Position numbers and translations under genes: made by a program | Notes under the pieces: model-generated | Told to the model about the DNA's origin: nothing | The model's input: only the letters and a program-made list of their open reading frames with translations | Database searches by the model: none | Shown: positions 53,884-64,000 of the stretch, one piece after another | How positions within the stretch are numbered: position 1 is the first letter of the stretch | Layout of the letters: each line of letters opens with the position of its first letter | NCBI RefSeq assembly: GCF_018409545.1 | Contig: NZ_AP024563.1 | Coordinates: forward strand, 664,501-728,500 | DNA length: 64,000 nt | Direction of reading: 5' to 3' | Origin: Allochromatium tepidum | GTDB lineage: Bacteria > Pseudomonadota > Gammaproteobacteria > Chromatiales > Chromatiaceae

Positions 53884-54939
53884 ATGAACGAAACTCTGAA
53901 GGCGATCCTGGCCGAGGCCATGCATCTGGGGCGCGATGGCCGCTTCACCGAGGCCACGGCCCTCATCCAGCGTGGCCTGCATCTGACGCGCGACACGGTC
54001 AGGCCGGATGCCGCCACGGCTGATCGTCACGGCGTCATCGACGCTGACTTCGAGGCCATTGAGGACGTCGGTCCCGCGGGCGGCCGCTCGATCCATGGTC
54101 ACTACACGCATGGGTCGGAAGCACGCGACTACGACCTCTATGTGCCGGCCGACACCGATGGTGCGCCGCGTCCGCTGATCCTGATGCTGCACGGCTGCCA
54201 ACAGGACGCCGCCGACGTTGCGCGTCTGACCCGCTTCAACCGGCTCGCCGACGAGCTGGGCTTCATCGTCCTCTATCCGAGCCAGTCGCGCACCGCCAAT
54301 GCCACGGGCTGCTGGAACTGGTTCCTGCCCGAACACCGGCGTCCCGACGACGGGGAGGCGGCACTGCTCGCCGCCCTGACCCGCGATATCAGCGTGCGGC
54401 ATGGCGCCGATCCGTGCCGGCTGTATGTCGCCGGACTCTCGGCGGGCGGTGCCATGGCCCTGGCACTCGCTGCGGTCTATCCGGAACTCTTTGCCGCCGT
54501 CGGCGTGCATTCCGGCCTGCCGTATGGCTTGGCGCGCGATCAGATGTCGGCGTTGACGCTCATGCATCAGGGGCCGGCGGCCGTAGGTGGCCAGATACCG
54601 GTCCTGAGCGAAACGGGTGTGCCGGTCATCGTCTTTCAGGGCGACGCCGATCTCAGGGTCAATCCGGTCAATGCCTCCTGGATCATCGAGCAGGCGCTAT
54701 CGGCGGATGACGAGCCGCGCATCGAGCGCGAGACGGGGCGGGCACCGGGCGGTCTGGACTACACCCGAACCCGCTATCTGGAGATGGATGGCGCGATCCG
54801 CGCCGAGCTCTGGATGGTGCAGGGCGGCGGACACGGCTGGTTCGGCGGCGATCCGGCCGGTTCCTTCGCCGAGCCCAAGGGGCCGGATGCCTCGCGTGAA
54901 ATGCTGCGTTTCTTTCTGAACTGCGCTCCGGCGGCTTGA
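53884..54939 (+). CDS. PHB depolymerase-type esterase
   Basis: A 351-residue alpha/beta hydrolase. The catalytic triad region shows LMLHGCQQDAADVARLTRFN (oxyanion hole), the nucleophile elbow YVAGLSAGGAMALALAAVYP and the terminal His in GGGHGWFGGDP; the Asp probably lies in FQGDADLRVNPVN. NRLADELGFIVLYPSQS and GCWNWFLP are typical of the LpqC/PhaZ-like group. No signal peptide is present, so it may act on intracellular polyhydroxyalkanoate or another ester. It probably has its own promoter, 90 bases after phoU. Confidence 0.85.
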   Translation: MNETLKAILAEAMHLGRDGRFTEATALIQRGLHLTRDTVRPDAATADRHGVIDADFEAIEDVGPAGGRSIHGHYTHGSEARDYDLYVPADTDGAPRPLILMLHGCQQDAADVARLTRFNRLADELGFIVLYPSQSRTANATGCWNWFLPEHRRPDDGEAALLAALTRDISVRHGADPCRLYVAGLSAGGAMALALAAVYPELFAAVGVHSGLPYGLARDQMSALTLMHQGPAAVGGQIPVLSETGVPVIVFQGDADLRVNPVNASWIIEQALSADDEPRIERETGRAPGGLDYTRTRYLEMDGAIRAELWMVQGGGHGWFGGDPAGSFAEPKGPDASREMLRFFLNCAPAA

Positions 54940-54997
54940 GGCCGGGTACGCTAGGGCGACTCGGCCGTTCGAAGATCCGCCGGTCCCGGCCGTTCGA

Positions 54998-56434
54998 TCA
55001 GGAACGATTGCTTCTATAGATGAGCACCGTGGCGCCGCTCTTGAGCGTATTGTCGGCGAGCTGGTTCCAGCGCCGGATCTCCTCGATCGAGACGCCATAG
55101 CGACGCGCCAGTCCGGTGAGCGATTCGCCGGGCTGGACGCGATGGGTGATGACGGCCTGGGCCTGACGGGTCGGTATTTCGAGCGTCTGGCCCGGAAGCA
55201 GGGGATCACGCTCGGAGAGACCATTGGCCTCGGCCAGGGTCTTGAGATCCAGGCCGTGACGCAGTGCGACGGCGGCCAGTGTCTCGCCGTTCCTGACGGT
55301 ATGGCGGCGCGTGCCGGTGGGAGTAGCGGCGACCGGTCGGCGCTCCGTCAGACGCACCGGGGCCGAGGCGCGGCCGGCGACCACGGGGAGGGGCAGGGCG
55401 TCGAGCCGGATCGCCGATGAGCCGGCGCTGATGCGCGCCCCCTGACCCTGGGGCACGTTCAGCTCGGTGACGGTCGGACGCAACCAGCGCCCGATCTTCA
55501 GCTCGGGATTCAACCGCTTGAGGTCGTCGAGCTTGACGCCGTTGTCCAGGGCGACCTTGGCCAGATCCATCGGCCGGCTGGAGCGGATCACGTCGATGCC
55601 GATGCGATCCGGGATCGAGGGCAGATGCTGGCCGTAGCGGCGTGAATCGGCCACCAGCTTGGATGCGGCCAGGATCTGTGTGACGTACTGCCGCGTCTCG
55701 TTCGGCAGGTTCAGCGACCAGAAATCCGTCGGCCTGCCCTCGCGGCGGTTGGCCTCGATGGCCGAGGACACACAGCCCGGACCACAGTTGTAGGCGGCCA
55801 TGGTCAGCTCCCAGTCGCCCTCGAAGCGCTTGTTGAGCTGATCCAGATAGTCCAGCGCGGCACGGGTCGAGGCCACCACGTCGCGCCGCTCGTCGGTGTA
55901 GTCGTCCAGGCGCAGACCCATCTCGCGGGCCGTATAGGGCATGAACTGCCAGATGCCGGCGGCGGACTTCGGCGAGGTGGCCGCCGGATCGTAGCGGCTC
56001 TCGACGTGCGGCAGCAGGGCCAGCTCCATCGGGAAACCACGGCGCTCGATCTCGGCGACGATGATCGGCAGATAGGGCGTGGCACGCTGTGAGAGCCGCT
56101 CCAGATAGCGCGGATCGCGCCGGAAGCGTTCGAGCGTGCTGTCGATGCCGGCGTTGGCCTGGAGATCGAGCTGCATCCCCGAGCGCACGCGCTGCCAGAG
56201 ATCCCCCCCAGGGCCGATTCGTCCGCGCTCCACGACGCGCGAGCGGGCCGTCACCGTGACATCACGGGCGGGTCTGACATAGCCATATTCACGTGCCGAG
56301 ACCACACCGGCGTACAGGTCGCTGGAATAATCGGACTCGGCGAGGCCGCCTTGGCCGGCACAACCGGTGAAAAAGGGCAGGGCGAGGGCCGACAACGCGC
56401 AGGCCGTCGGCCCCAGAAGCTTGACTTCTGGCAT
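54998..56434 (-). CDS. mltD: Membrane-bound lytic transglycosylase D with two LysM domains
   Basis: A 478-residue lipoprotein. The lipobox FFTGC (Cys about 24) anchors it. The SLT domain (about 110-245) has the catalytic Glu in LLPHVESRYDPAATSPKSAA with GIWQFMPYTAREMGLRLDDY and MAAYNCGPGCV. After a linker, two LysM repeats bind peptidoglycan: RHTVRNGETLAAVALRHGLD (about 375-420) and THRVQPGESLTGLARRYGVS (about 430-475). It is divergent from the methyltransferase-rnhA-dnaQ cluster, a neighbourhood that also occurs in enterobacteria, there with gloB in between. Confidence 0.93.
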   Translation of the reverse strand: MPEVKLLGPTACALSALALPFFTGCAGQGGLAESDYSSDLYAGVVSAREYGYVRPARDVTVTARSRVVERGRIGPGGDLWQRVRSGMQLDLQANAGIDSTLERFRRDPRYLERLSQRATPYLPIIVAEIERRGFPMELALLPHVESRYDPAATSPKSAAGIWQFMPYTAREMGLRLDDYTDERRDVVASTRAALDYLDQLNKRFEGDWELTMAAYNCGPGCVSSAIEANRREGRPTDFWSLNLPNETRQYVTQILAASKLVADSRRYGQHLPSIPDRIGIDVIRSSRPMDLAKVALDNGVKLDDLKRLNPELKIGRWLRPTVTELNVPQGQGARISAGSSAIRLDALPLPVVAGRASAPVRLTERRPVAATPTGTRRHTVRNGETLAAVALRHGLDLKTLAEANGLSERDPLLPGQTLEIPTRQAQAVITHRVQPGESLTGLARRYGVSIEEIRRWNQLADNTLKSGATVLIYRSNRS

Positions 56435-56617
56435 GGGAACCCCGACTGAATTAACGTAACTCTCTGATTGAGCGAAACATTATTAAAATTGTGCGGGCTA
56501 TCATACGCAAAGGTCGCGCTGAATTCCAGAATCGAGCGTCCTGTGCGTGAGATTCGGCGTCGGGACAAGCGGTGAGGATCGCGGTTAACATGGTCGCCCC
56601 GACGAGGCCGCGAGAGC

Positions 56618-57385
56618 ATGACCAGAGATCCACTCCAGCCAGACCAGTCCGATCCATTGCAGGCGTGGTATCGCTCGGCGCTCGGCGCCGAGGTGGCGCG
56701 GATCGAGAGCGCCGGCGTCCGGCGTCTGCTGGCCAATGTCTTCGGCTACTACCTGGTTCAGGTGGGCGCGAGCGAGGGGTTCGGCGAGGTGCTGGCCGCG
56801 AGCCGGATCCGGCATCGCATCCGGCTGTCGGGCGCTCGATCGAACGACAGTGCCCAGGGGCCGACCGTCGTCGGTGATCCGACTGCGTTGCCGCTGGCCT
56901 CCGACAGCATCGATGCCGTGCTGCTGCCTCATGTGCTGGAGTATTCGGATCGGCCGGGGGCGATCCTCGCCGAGGTCGAGCGCGTGCTCATCCCCGAGGG
57001 ACGACTGATCCTGCTGGGATTCGATCCGCTGAGTCTGTGGGCGCTGGGACGTCTCTGGTGGCCGGCCCGTCGGCGTCCGCCCTGGAATGGGCGCTGGCGG
57101 CCGGCCGTCCAGGTCGAGCGCCGGTTGACCGAACATGGCTTCGAGATCGAGGCGCGTGAGCGGGCGCTCTTTTGTCCCCCATTCGTTTCTCCGACCGGAT
57201 CGCGCTGTCCGTCCGTCGAGTCGCTCGGACGCCGGTTCTGGCCGCTGTTCGGCGGTCTCTATGTCATCCGCGCCGTCAAGCGGGTTGCGCCCCTGACCCC
57301 GATCAAACCCTATCGCACCAGCCGTTGCGCCCTGCTGCCGGGCGGCGCCGTGCGTCCCACCACCCGAGGAACCGGACATGTCTGA
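56618..57385 (+). CDS. SAM-dependent methyltransferase (YafS-like)
   Basis: A 255-residue class I methyltransferase. The core is [40 protein letters not shown] and [14 protein letters not shown], as in YafS and the Methyltransf_11 group. The glycine-rich SAM loop is poorly conserved ([20 protein letters not shown]). Substrate unknown. The stop overlaps the rnhA start by eight bases, so the gene is coupled to rnhA; the same order (yafS-rnhA-dnaQ) occurs in E. coli. Confidence 0.85.
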   Translation: MTRDPLQPDQSDPLQAWYRSALGAEVARIESAGVRRLLANVFGYYLVQVGASEGFGEVLAASRIRHRIRLSGARSNDSAQGPTVVGDPTALPLASDSIDAVLLPHVLEYSDRPGAILAEVERVLIPEGRLILLGFDPLSLWALGRLWWPARRRPPWNGRWRPAVQVERRLTEHGFEIEARERALFCPPFVSPTGSRCPSVESLGRRFWPLFGGLYVIRAVKRVAPLTPIKPYRTSRCALLPGGAVRPTTRGTGHV

Positions 57386-57821
57386 CTGTGTCGAAGCCTT
57401 CACCGACGGCGCCTGCAAGGGCAATCCCGGCCCCGGCGGCTGGGGCGTGCTGCTGCGCTGGGGCGAGGTCGAGAAGGAACTGCACGGCGGCGAGCGTGAG
57501 ACCACCAACAATCGTATGGAACTCATGGCGGTGATCATGGCGCTCGAAGCGCTCAAGCGCCCGACCCCGATTCGCATCACCACCGACTCGCAATACGTCA
57601 AACGCGGGGTCGGCGAATGGATGCCGCGCTGGAAGCGCAACGGCTGGCGCACCGCCGACCGTCAACCGGTCAAAAACCGCGATCTCTGGGAGCGTCTGGA
57701 CCGTGCGCTCGGCCGGCACGAGGTGAGCTGGCGCTGGGTCAAGGGGCACGCCGGGCACGCCGAGAACGAGCGCGCCGACCGGCTCGCCAATCTGGGCGTG
57801 CCGACCACTGGAGGACGTTGA
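57378..57821 (+). CDS. rnhA: Ribonuclease HI
   Basis: A 147-residue nuclease that removes RNA from RNA-DNA hybrids. The acidic active site is complete: Asp in [19 protein letters not shown], Glu in [16 protein letters not shown], Asp in [12 protein letters not shown], and the last Asp in [11 protein letters not shown] with the His of [12 protein letters not shown]. It overlaps the methyltransferase gene by eight bases and precedes dnaQ by two. Confidence 0.96.
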   Translation: MSDCVEAFTDGACKGNPGPGGWGVLLRWGEVEKELHGGERETTNNRMELMAVIMALEALKRPTPIRITTDSQYVKRGVGEWMPRWKRNGWRTADRQPVKNRDLWERLDRALGRHEVSWRWVKGHAGHAENERADRLANLGVPTTGGR

Positions 57822-57823
57822 AG

Positions 57824-58546
57824 ATGCGTCAGATCGTCTTAGACACCGAAACCACGGGTCTTGAACCGCGCGAGGGACACCGGATCATCGAGATCGGCTG
57901 TGTCGAGCTGGTCGACCGGCGCCCGACCCGGCGCAACTTCCACGAATACATCAACCCCGAGCGCCAAATCGACGCCGAGGCCGAGGCCGTGCACGGCATC
58001 AGCAACGCCTTCCTCGCCGACAAGCCGCGCTTCGCCGATCTCGCCGAGCGGCTGGTCGAGTATCTGCGCGGGGCCGAGCTCATCATCCACAACGCCGCCT
58101 TCGACGTCGGCTTCCTCGATCACGAGTTCGGGCTTTGGCGCGGCCCTGAGGCTCCGCGCATCGCCGATCTCTGCACCGTGACCGACAGCCTGCTGATGGC
58201 GCGTAGGCTCCATCCTGGCCAGCGCAACGGACTCGACGCGCTCTGCAAACGCTATTCGATCGACAACTCGCACCGCACCCTGCACGGCGCGCTGCTCGAC
58301 GCCGAGATCCTGGCCGACGTCTATCTGGCGATGACCGGCGGACAGGTCGCGCTGCATCTCGGCGGCGAGGGCGGCGACCTGATCGGCGAGGGCGGGCGTG
58401 GGGTCTATCGCGGCCGTATCGACGCCGGGCGGCCGCGCCTGCGGGTGGTGCGCGCGACCCCGGACGAACTGGAGGCGCATCGCGTCCGGCTGGAAGCGAT
58501 CCAGAAGGCGAGCGGCGGGTGTGTCTGGCTCGGCGCGGACGGTTGA
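57824..58546 (+). CDS. dnaQ: DNA polymerase III epsilon subunit (proofreading exonuclease)
   Basis: A 240-residue DEDDh exonuclease. ExoI motif RQIVLDTETTGLEPREGHRI, ExoII HNAAFDVGFLDHE, ExoIII with LHGALLDAEILADVYLAMTGG (His and Asp) are all intact. The C-terminal polymerase-binding tail follows (about 190-240). The ATG at 57824 follows the rnhA stop by two bases. The stop TGA abuts the fnr stop on the other strand, forming TGATCA. Confidence 0.95.
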   Translation: MRQIVLDTETTGLEPREGHRIIEIGCVELVDRRPTRRNFHEYINPERQIDAEAEAVHGISNAFLADKPRFADLAERLVEYLRGAELIIHNAAFDVGFLDHEFGLWRGPEAPRIADLCTVTDSLLMARRLHPGQRNGLDALCKRYSIDNSHRTLHGALLDAEILADVYLAMTGGQVALHLGGEGGDLIGEGGRGVYRGRIDAGRPRLRVVRATPDELEAHRVRLEAIQKASGGCVWLGADG

Positions 58547-59314
58547 TCAGGTGTGCTGCCGACACTGCGGCGAGCGTCGTCCCGCGCCCACGCCGCCGAC
58601 GATCTCTTCCAGCCCCTGGAGGTCGAGCAGCTCGATATGCTTGCGCTCGACGCGCACCAGACCATCGTCCTGAAAACGGGTGAAGAGACGGCTGACGGTC
58701 TCGACGGCCAGCCCGAGATAGTTGCCGATCTCATGCCTGGACATGCTGAGATGGAAGTCCGTGGCCGAGAGTCCGCGTTTGTGCAGGCGTTGTGAGAAGC
58801 TGAGCAGAAAGGCCGCCAGCCGCTCCTCGGCGTTCTTCTTGCCGAGCAGGAGCAGCAGGTCGGTGTCCTGGCCGATCTCCTTGCTGAGCAGCCGGTACAT
58901 CTGGTGCTGGAGGCTGGGGATGATCGCGGTCAGCTCCTCCAGTCGTCCGAAGGGGATCTCGCAGACGGCCGAGGTCTCGAGCGCGCTGGCCGAGCAGGCG
59001 TGCTCGCCCTTGTCGATGGCGTCCAGCCCCATGATCTCGCCGGGCAGATGGAAGCTGAGCACCTGCTCGCCGCCCTCGCTGCTGGGGGCGAAGGTCTTGA
59101 GCGAGCCGGTCTTGACGACGTACAGCGAGAGGAAGCGGTCGCCCTCGCGAAACAGCACGTCACCACGATGCAGCGGGCGCGCACGCTTGACGATGTCGTC
59201 GAGCCGTTCGACGTCCTCGGGCGTCAGTCCCATGGGCAGGCAGAGCGAGGAGAGGGTGCAGTGGCGACAGGCCACGCGGATGGATTCGATCGATATCACC
59301 GTACTCTGATTCAA
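58547..59314 (-). CDS. fnr: Oxygen-responsive regulator FNR
   Basis: A 255-residue regulator. The full [4Fe-4S] ligand set is present: C16-x2-C19-x5-C25 (ACRHCTLSSLC) and the distal Cys in SAVCEIPFGRLEELTA. The sensory beta roll, dimer helix and winged HTH follow, with recognition helix LGLAVETVSRLFTRFQDDGL having E-x2-SR. It should bind TTGAT-N4-ATCAA when oxygen is absent. The start is probably the TTG at 59314 (GAGGG 9 bases upstream); a GTG five codons in is possible. A perfect FNR box in its own promoter implies autoregulation. Confidence 0.95.
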   Translation of the reverse strand: MNQSTVISIESIRVACRHCTLSSLCLPMGLTPEDVERLDDIVKRARPLHRGDVLFREGDRFLSLYVVKTGSLKTFAPSSEGGEQVLSFHLPGEIMGLDAIDKGEHACSASALETSAVCEIPFGRLEELTAIIPSLQHQMYRLLSKEIGQDTDLLLLLGKKNAEERLAAFLLSFSQRLHKRGLSATDFHLSMSRHEIGNYLGLAVETVSRLFTRFQDDGLVRVERKHIELLDLQGLEEIVGGVGAGRRSPQCRQHT

Positions 59315-62090
<2,776 letters not shown>

Positions 62091-62169
62091 CATTCTATTG
62101 CAACACTTATAGTGTCATAAATTAGTCTGGCAATGCCATCAGATGAAAGCCAAGGCGTCGAGGTAAAAA

Positions 62170-62343
62170 GTGGGATACGAAGAGATAGTAGAGCTTTGTG
62201 GGCAACTCTCTTATCGAGACAAGTTCAGACTTGCTCAGCTTCTGATCCGGCTTGCAAGAAAAGAAGAGGAAGAGAAAAACCCTGATGGCAGAGCGCCCGC
62301 GCAGAGCAGCTTAGGTAAAGTTCTGTATCTTCGTGCGAAATGA
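62170..62343 (+). CDS. Small hypothetical protein, 57 aa (possible antitoxin-like or remnant)
   Basis: A 57-codon frame from a GTG with GAGG six bases upstream. The product (VGYEEIVELCGQLSYRDKFR, LAQLLIRLARKEEEEKNPDG) is charged and helical, with an amphipathic segment typical of small antitoxin or dimerisation domains. No toxin follows directly. A 13-base palindrome (ACACTTATAGTGT, 62103-62115) upstream could be an operator. I recognise no family. Lower GC than the flanking core genes points to acquired DNA. Confidence 0.5.
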   Translation: MGYEEIVELCGQLSYRDKFRLAQLLIRLARKEEEEKNPDGRAPAQSSLGKVLYLRAK

Positions 62344-62536
62344 CTTAAGTGCGTCACGCAGGCATTGATTGTGAACGCATTTTTGAACTCTGGTTTGCTT
62401 AATTCTGTGTTCTACAGATGAAAGCGGCCGACGTTCGGGTTTCGTCTCCGGCAGTCAATCCAAAAAATCTGTCCGACACGAAATTGCAGCGGACTCACTT
62501 CGCTCACCACTGAACTAGGCGTCCTATCGTACTGCA

Positions 62537-62830
62537 ATGATCGAGTCGTTTGCAAATCAAGCCAGCGAGGATATTTTCAACGGTGTGAACTCGCGAGAAG
62601 CCCGCAAAGCCTGCCCTCAAAACCTCTGGGGTATCGCGATTCGCAAACTCGATCAGCTTGATTCGGTTCAAAGTATCGAGGAATTGCGTATTCCACCAGG
62701 AAATCGGCTCGAAGCGCTCTCTGGAAATCGAAAAGGTCAATTTAGTATTCGCATCAACGAGCAGTACAGGGTTTGTTTCGTTTGGGGAGAAAAAGGCCCC
62801 GGAGAAGTTGAAATCACCGATTACCACTGA
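62537..62830 (+). CDS. higB: HigB-type toxin (RelE/ParE superfamily)
   Basis: A 97-residue mRNA-interferase-like toxin. Typical segments: NQASEDIFNGVNSREARKAC, GIAIRKLDQLDSVQSIEELR, IPPGNRLEALSGNRKGQFSI and INEQYRVCFVWGEKGPGEVE followed by ITDYH. The Arg/Lys and Tyr/His positions in the last strand match the ribosome-dependent RNase site. Toxin precedes antitoxin, as usual for higBA. Lower GC than kdsA and eno around it. Confidence 0.9.
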   Translation: MIESFANQASEDIFNGVNSREARKACPQNLWGIAIRKLDQLDSVQSIEELRIPPGNRLEALSGNRKGQFSIRINEQYRVCFVWGEKGPGEVEITDYH

Positions 62831-62838
62831 GAAACACC

Positions 62839-63156
62839 ATGATTCGCGTCCCAACTCACCGGCCGCCGACACATCCAGGTGAAATGCTCAAGGAGGAGTT
62901 TCTTGAACCCATGCAGATCAGTCAACGTGATCTGGCGAATGCCATTCATGTGCCTTATCAAAAAATCAATGAATTGGTCAATCGCAAGCGAGGCGTAACC
63001 CCAAGCATCGCGCTCCGCTTGGCTAAGTTTTTTGGCGTGTCGGCGGATTTCTGGTTGAACTTGCAAGTTCGCTGGGATCTATATCGTACTCAATCACTGG
63101 AAGCGGATGAGATTGAATCCATTCAGGATTTTCATCATCTGCAAAAACTGGCCTAA
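62839..63156 (+). CDS. higA: HigA-type antitoxin, XRE family
   Basis: A 105-residue DNA-binding antitoxin starting 8 bases after higB. The opening RPPTHPGEMLKEEFLEPMQI is characteristic of HigA; the HTH is ISQRDLANAIHVPYQKINEL with the following VNRKRGVTPSIALRLAKFFG and VSADFWLNLQVRWDLYRTQ. It neutralises HigB and probably represses the operon. Confidence 0.92.
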   Translation: MIRVPTHRPPTHPGEMLKEEFLEPMQISQRDLANAIHVPYQKINELVNRKRGVTPSIALRLAKFFGVSADFWLNLQVRWDLYRTQSLEADEIESIQDFHHLQKLA

Positions 63157-63172
63157 CACATCGAATAACCCT

Positions 63173-63189
63173 GAGCTATCCGGTAGCTC
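63173..63189 (+). terminator. Weak hairpin after higA
   Basis: GAGCTA / TAGCTC stem with a TCCGG loop, 16 bases past the higA stop; only two T follow. It may weakly separate higBA from eno. Confidence 0.3.
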
Positions 63190-63193
63190 TTGA

Positions 63194-64000
<807 letters not shown>

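Overview
The window is about 64 kb of high-GC gammaproteobacterial chromosome and most resembles a purple sulfur bacterium of the Chromatiaceae (Allochromatium-like). The main evidence is a complete soeABC locus for cytoplasmic sulfite oxidation, a secreted coiled-coil protein that could be a sulfur-globule protein, cytochrome bd oxidase with two FNR-type regulators, and typical gammaproteobacterial housekeeping gene orders (xerD-dsbC, yafS-like methyltransferase-rnhA-dnaQ, pyrG-kdsA-eno). The species assignment is inference; no rRNA or tRNA gene was seen.

Layout. 0-1.6 kb: end of an RND efflux operon. 1.6-3.9 kb: a dispersed repeat, the secreted coiled-coil gene with its own promoter and terminator, then a gene graveyard (IS1595 remnant, frameshifted response regulator, HD-GYP and SthA fragments joined end to end, shrunken host-attachment gene). 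4-7.3 kb: DUF1841, nth, a lytic transglycosylase, an unknown gene and an OmpA-type lipoprotein. 7.3-12.1 kb: cydABX, a NifX-like protein with a His-Gly tail, an unknown protein with an FNR-type promoter, and an FNR-like regulator. 12.4-16.4 kb: ABC-F ATPase, P-loop NTPase, MetA-type acyltransferase. 16.6-21.7 kb: a 91-residue orphan and soeABC. 21.7-28.7 kb: M1 peptidase, a 602-bp deletion derivative of an insertion sequence, a ChaN-PDZ protein and two secreted proteins, one with sialidase-like Asp boxes. 28.8-35.1 kb: trhP, ycgN, ogt, xerD, yajQ, dsbC, PP2C phosphatase, queuosine-precursor transporter.

35.2-46.0 kb is the most unusual part: a minus-strand type I restriction-modification operon whose successive reading frames all overlap by four bases. 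Between hsdM and hsdS it carries an AlbA/Schlafen-type ATP-binding gene and an internally deleted relative. After each of these lies another copy of the last 70 codons of hsdM, followed by a fresh overlapping start codon. An ImmA/IrrE metallopeptidase and a DUF4411 PIN-like protein lie between hsdS and hsdR. The locus therefore looks like a defence operon that gained cargo genes by repeated duplication of one junction.

46.2-64 kb returns to core genes: a tiny flagellar-rod-like protein, a glycosyltransferase, a secreted Rap1a-like protein, pstSCAB-phoU behind a Pho box and with a strong hairpin between pstS and pstC, an esterase, mltD, a methyltransferase, rnhA, dnaQ, a four-cysteine fnr with a perfect FNR box in its promoter, pyrG, kdsA, a small unknown gene plus a higBA toxin-antitoxin pair, and the first 262 codons of enolase.
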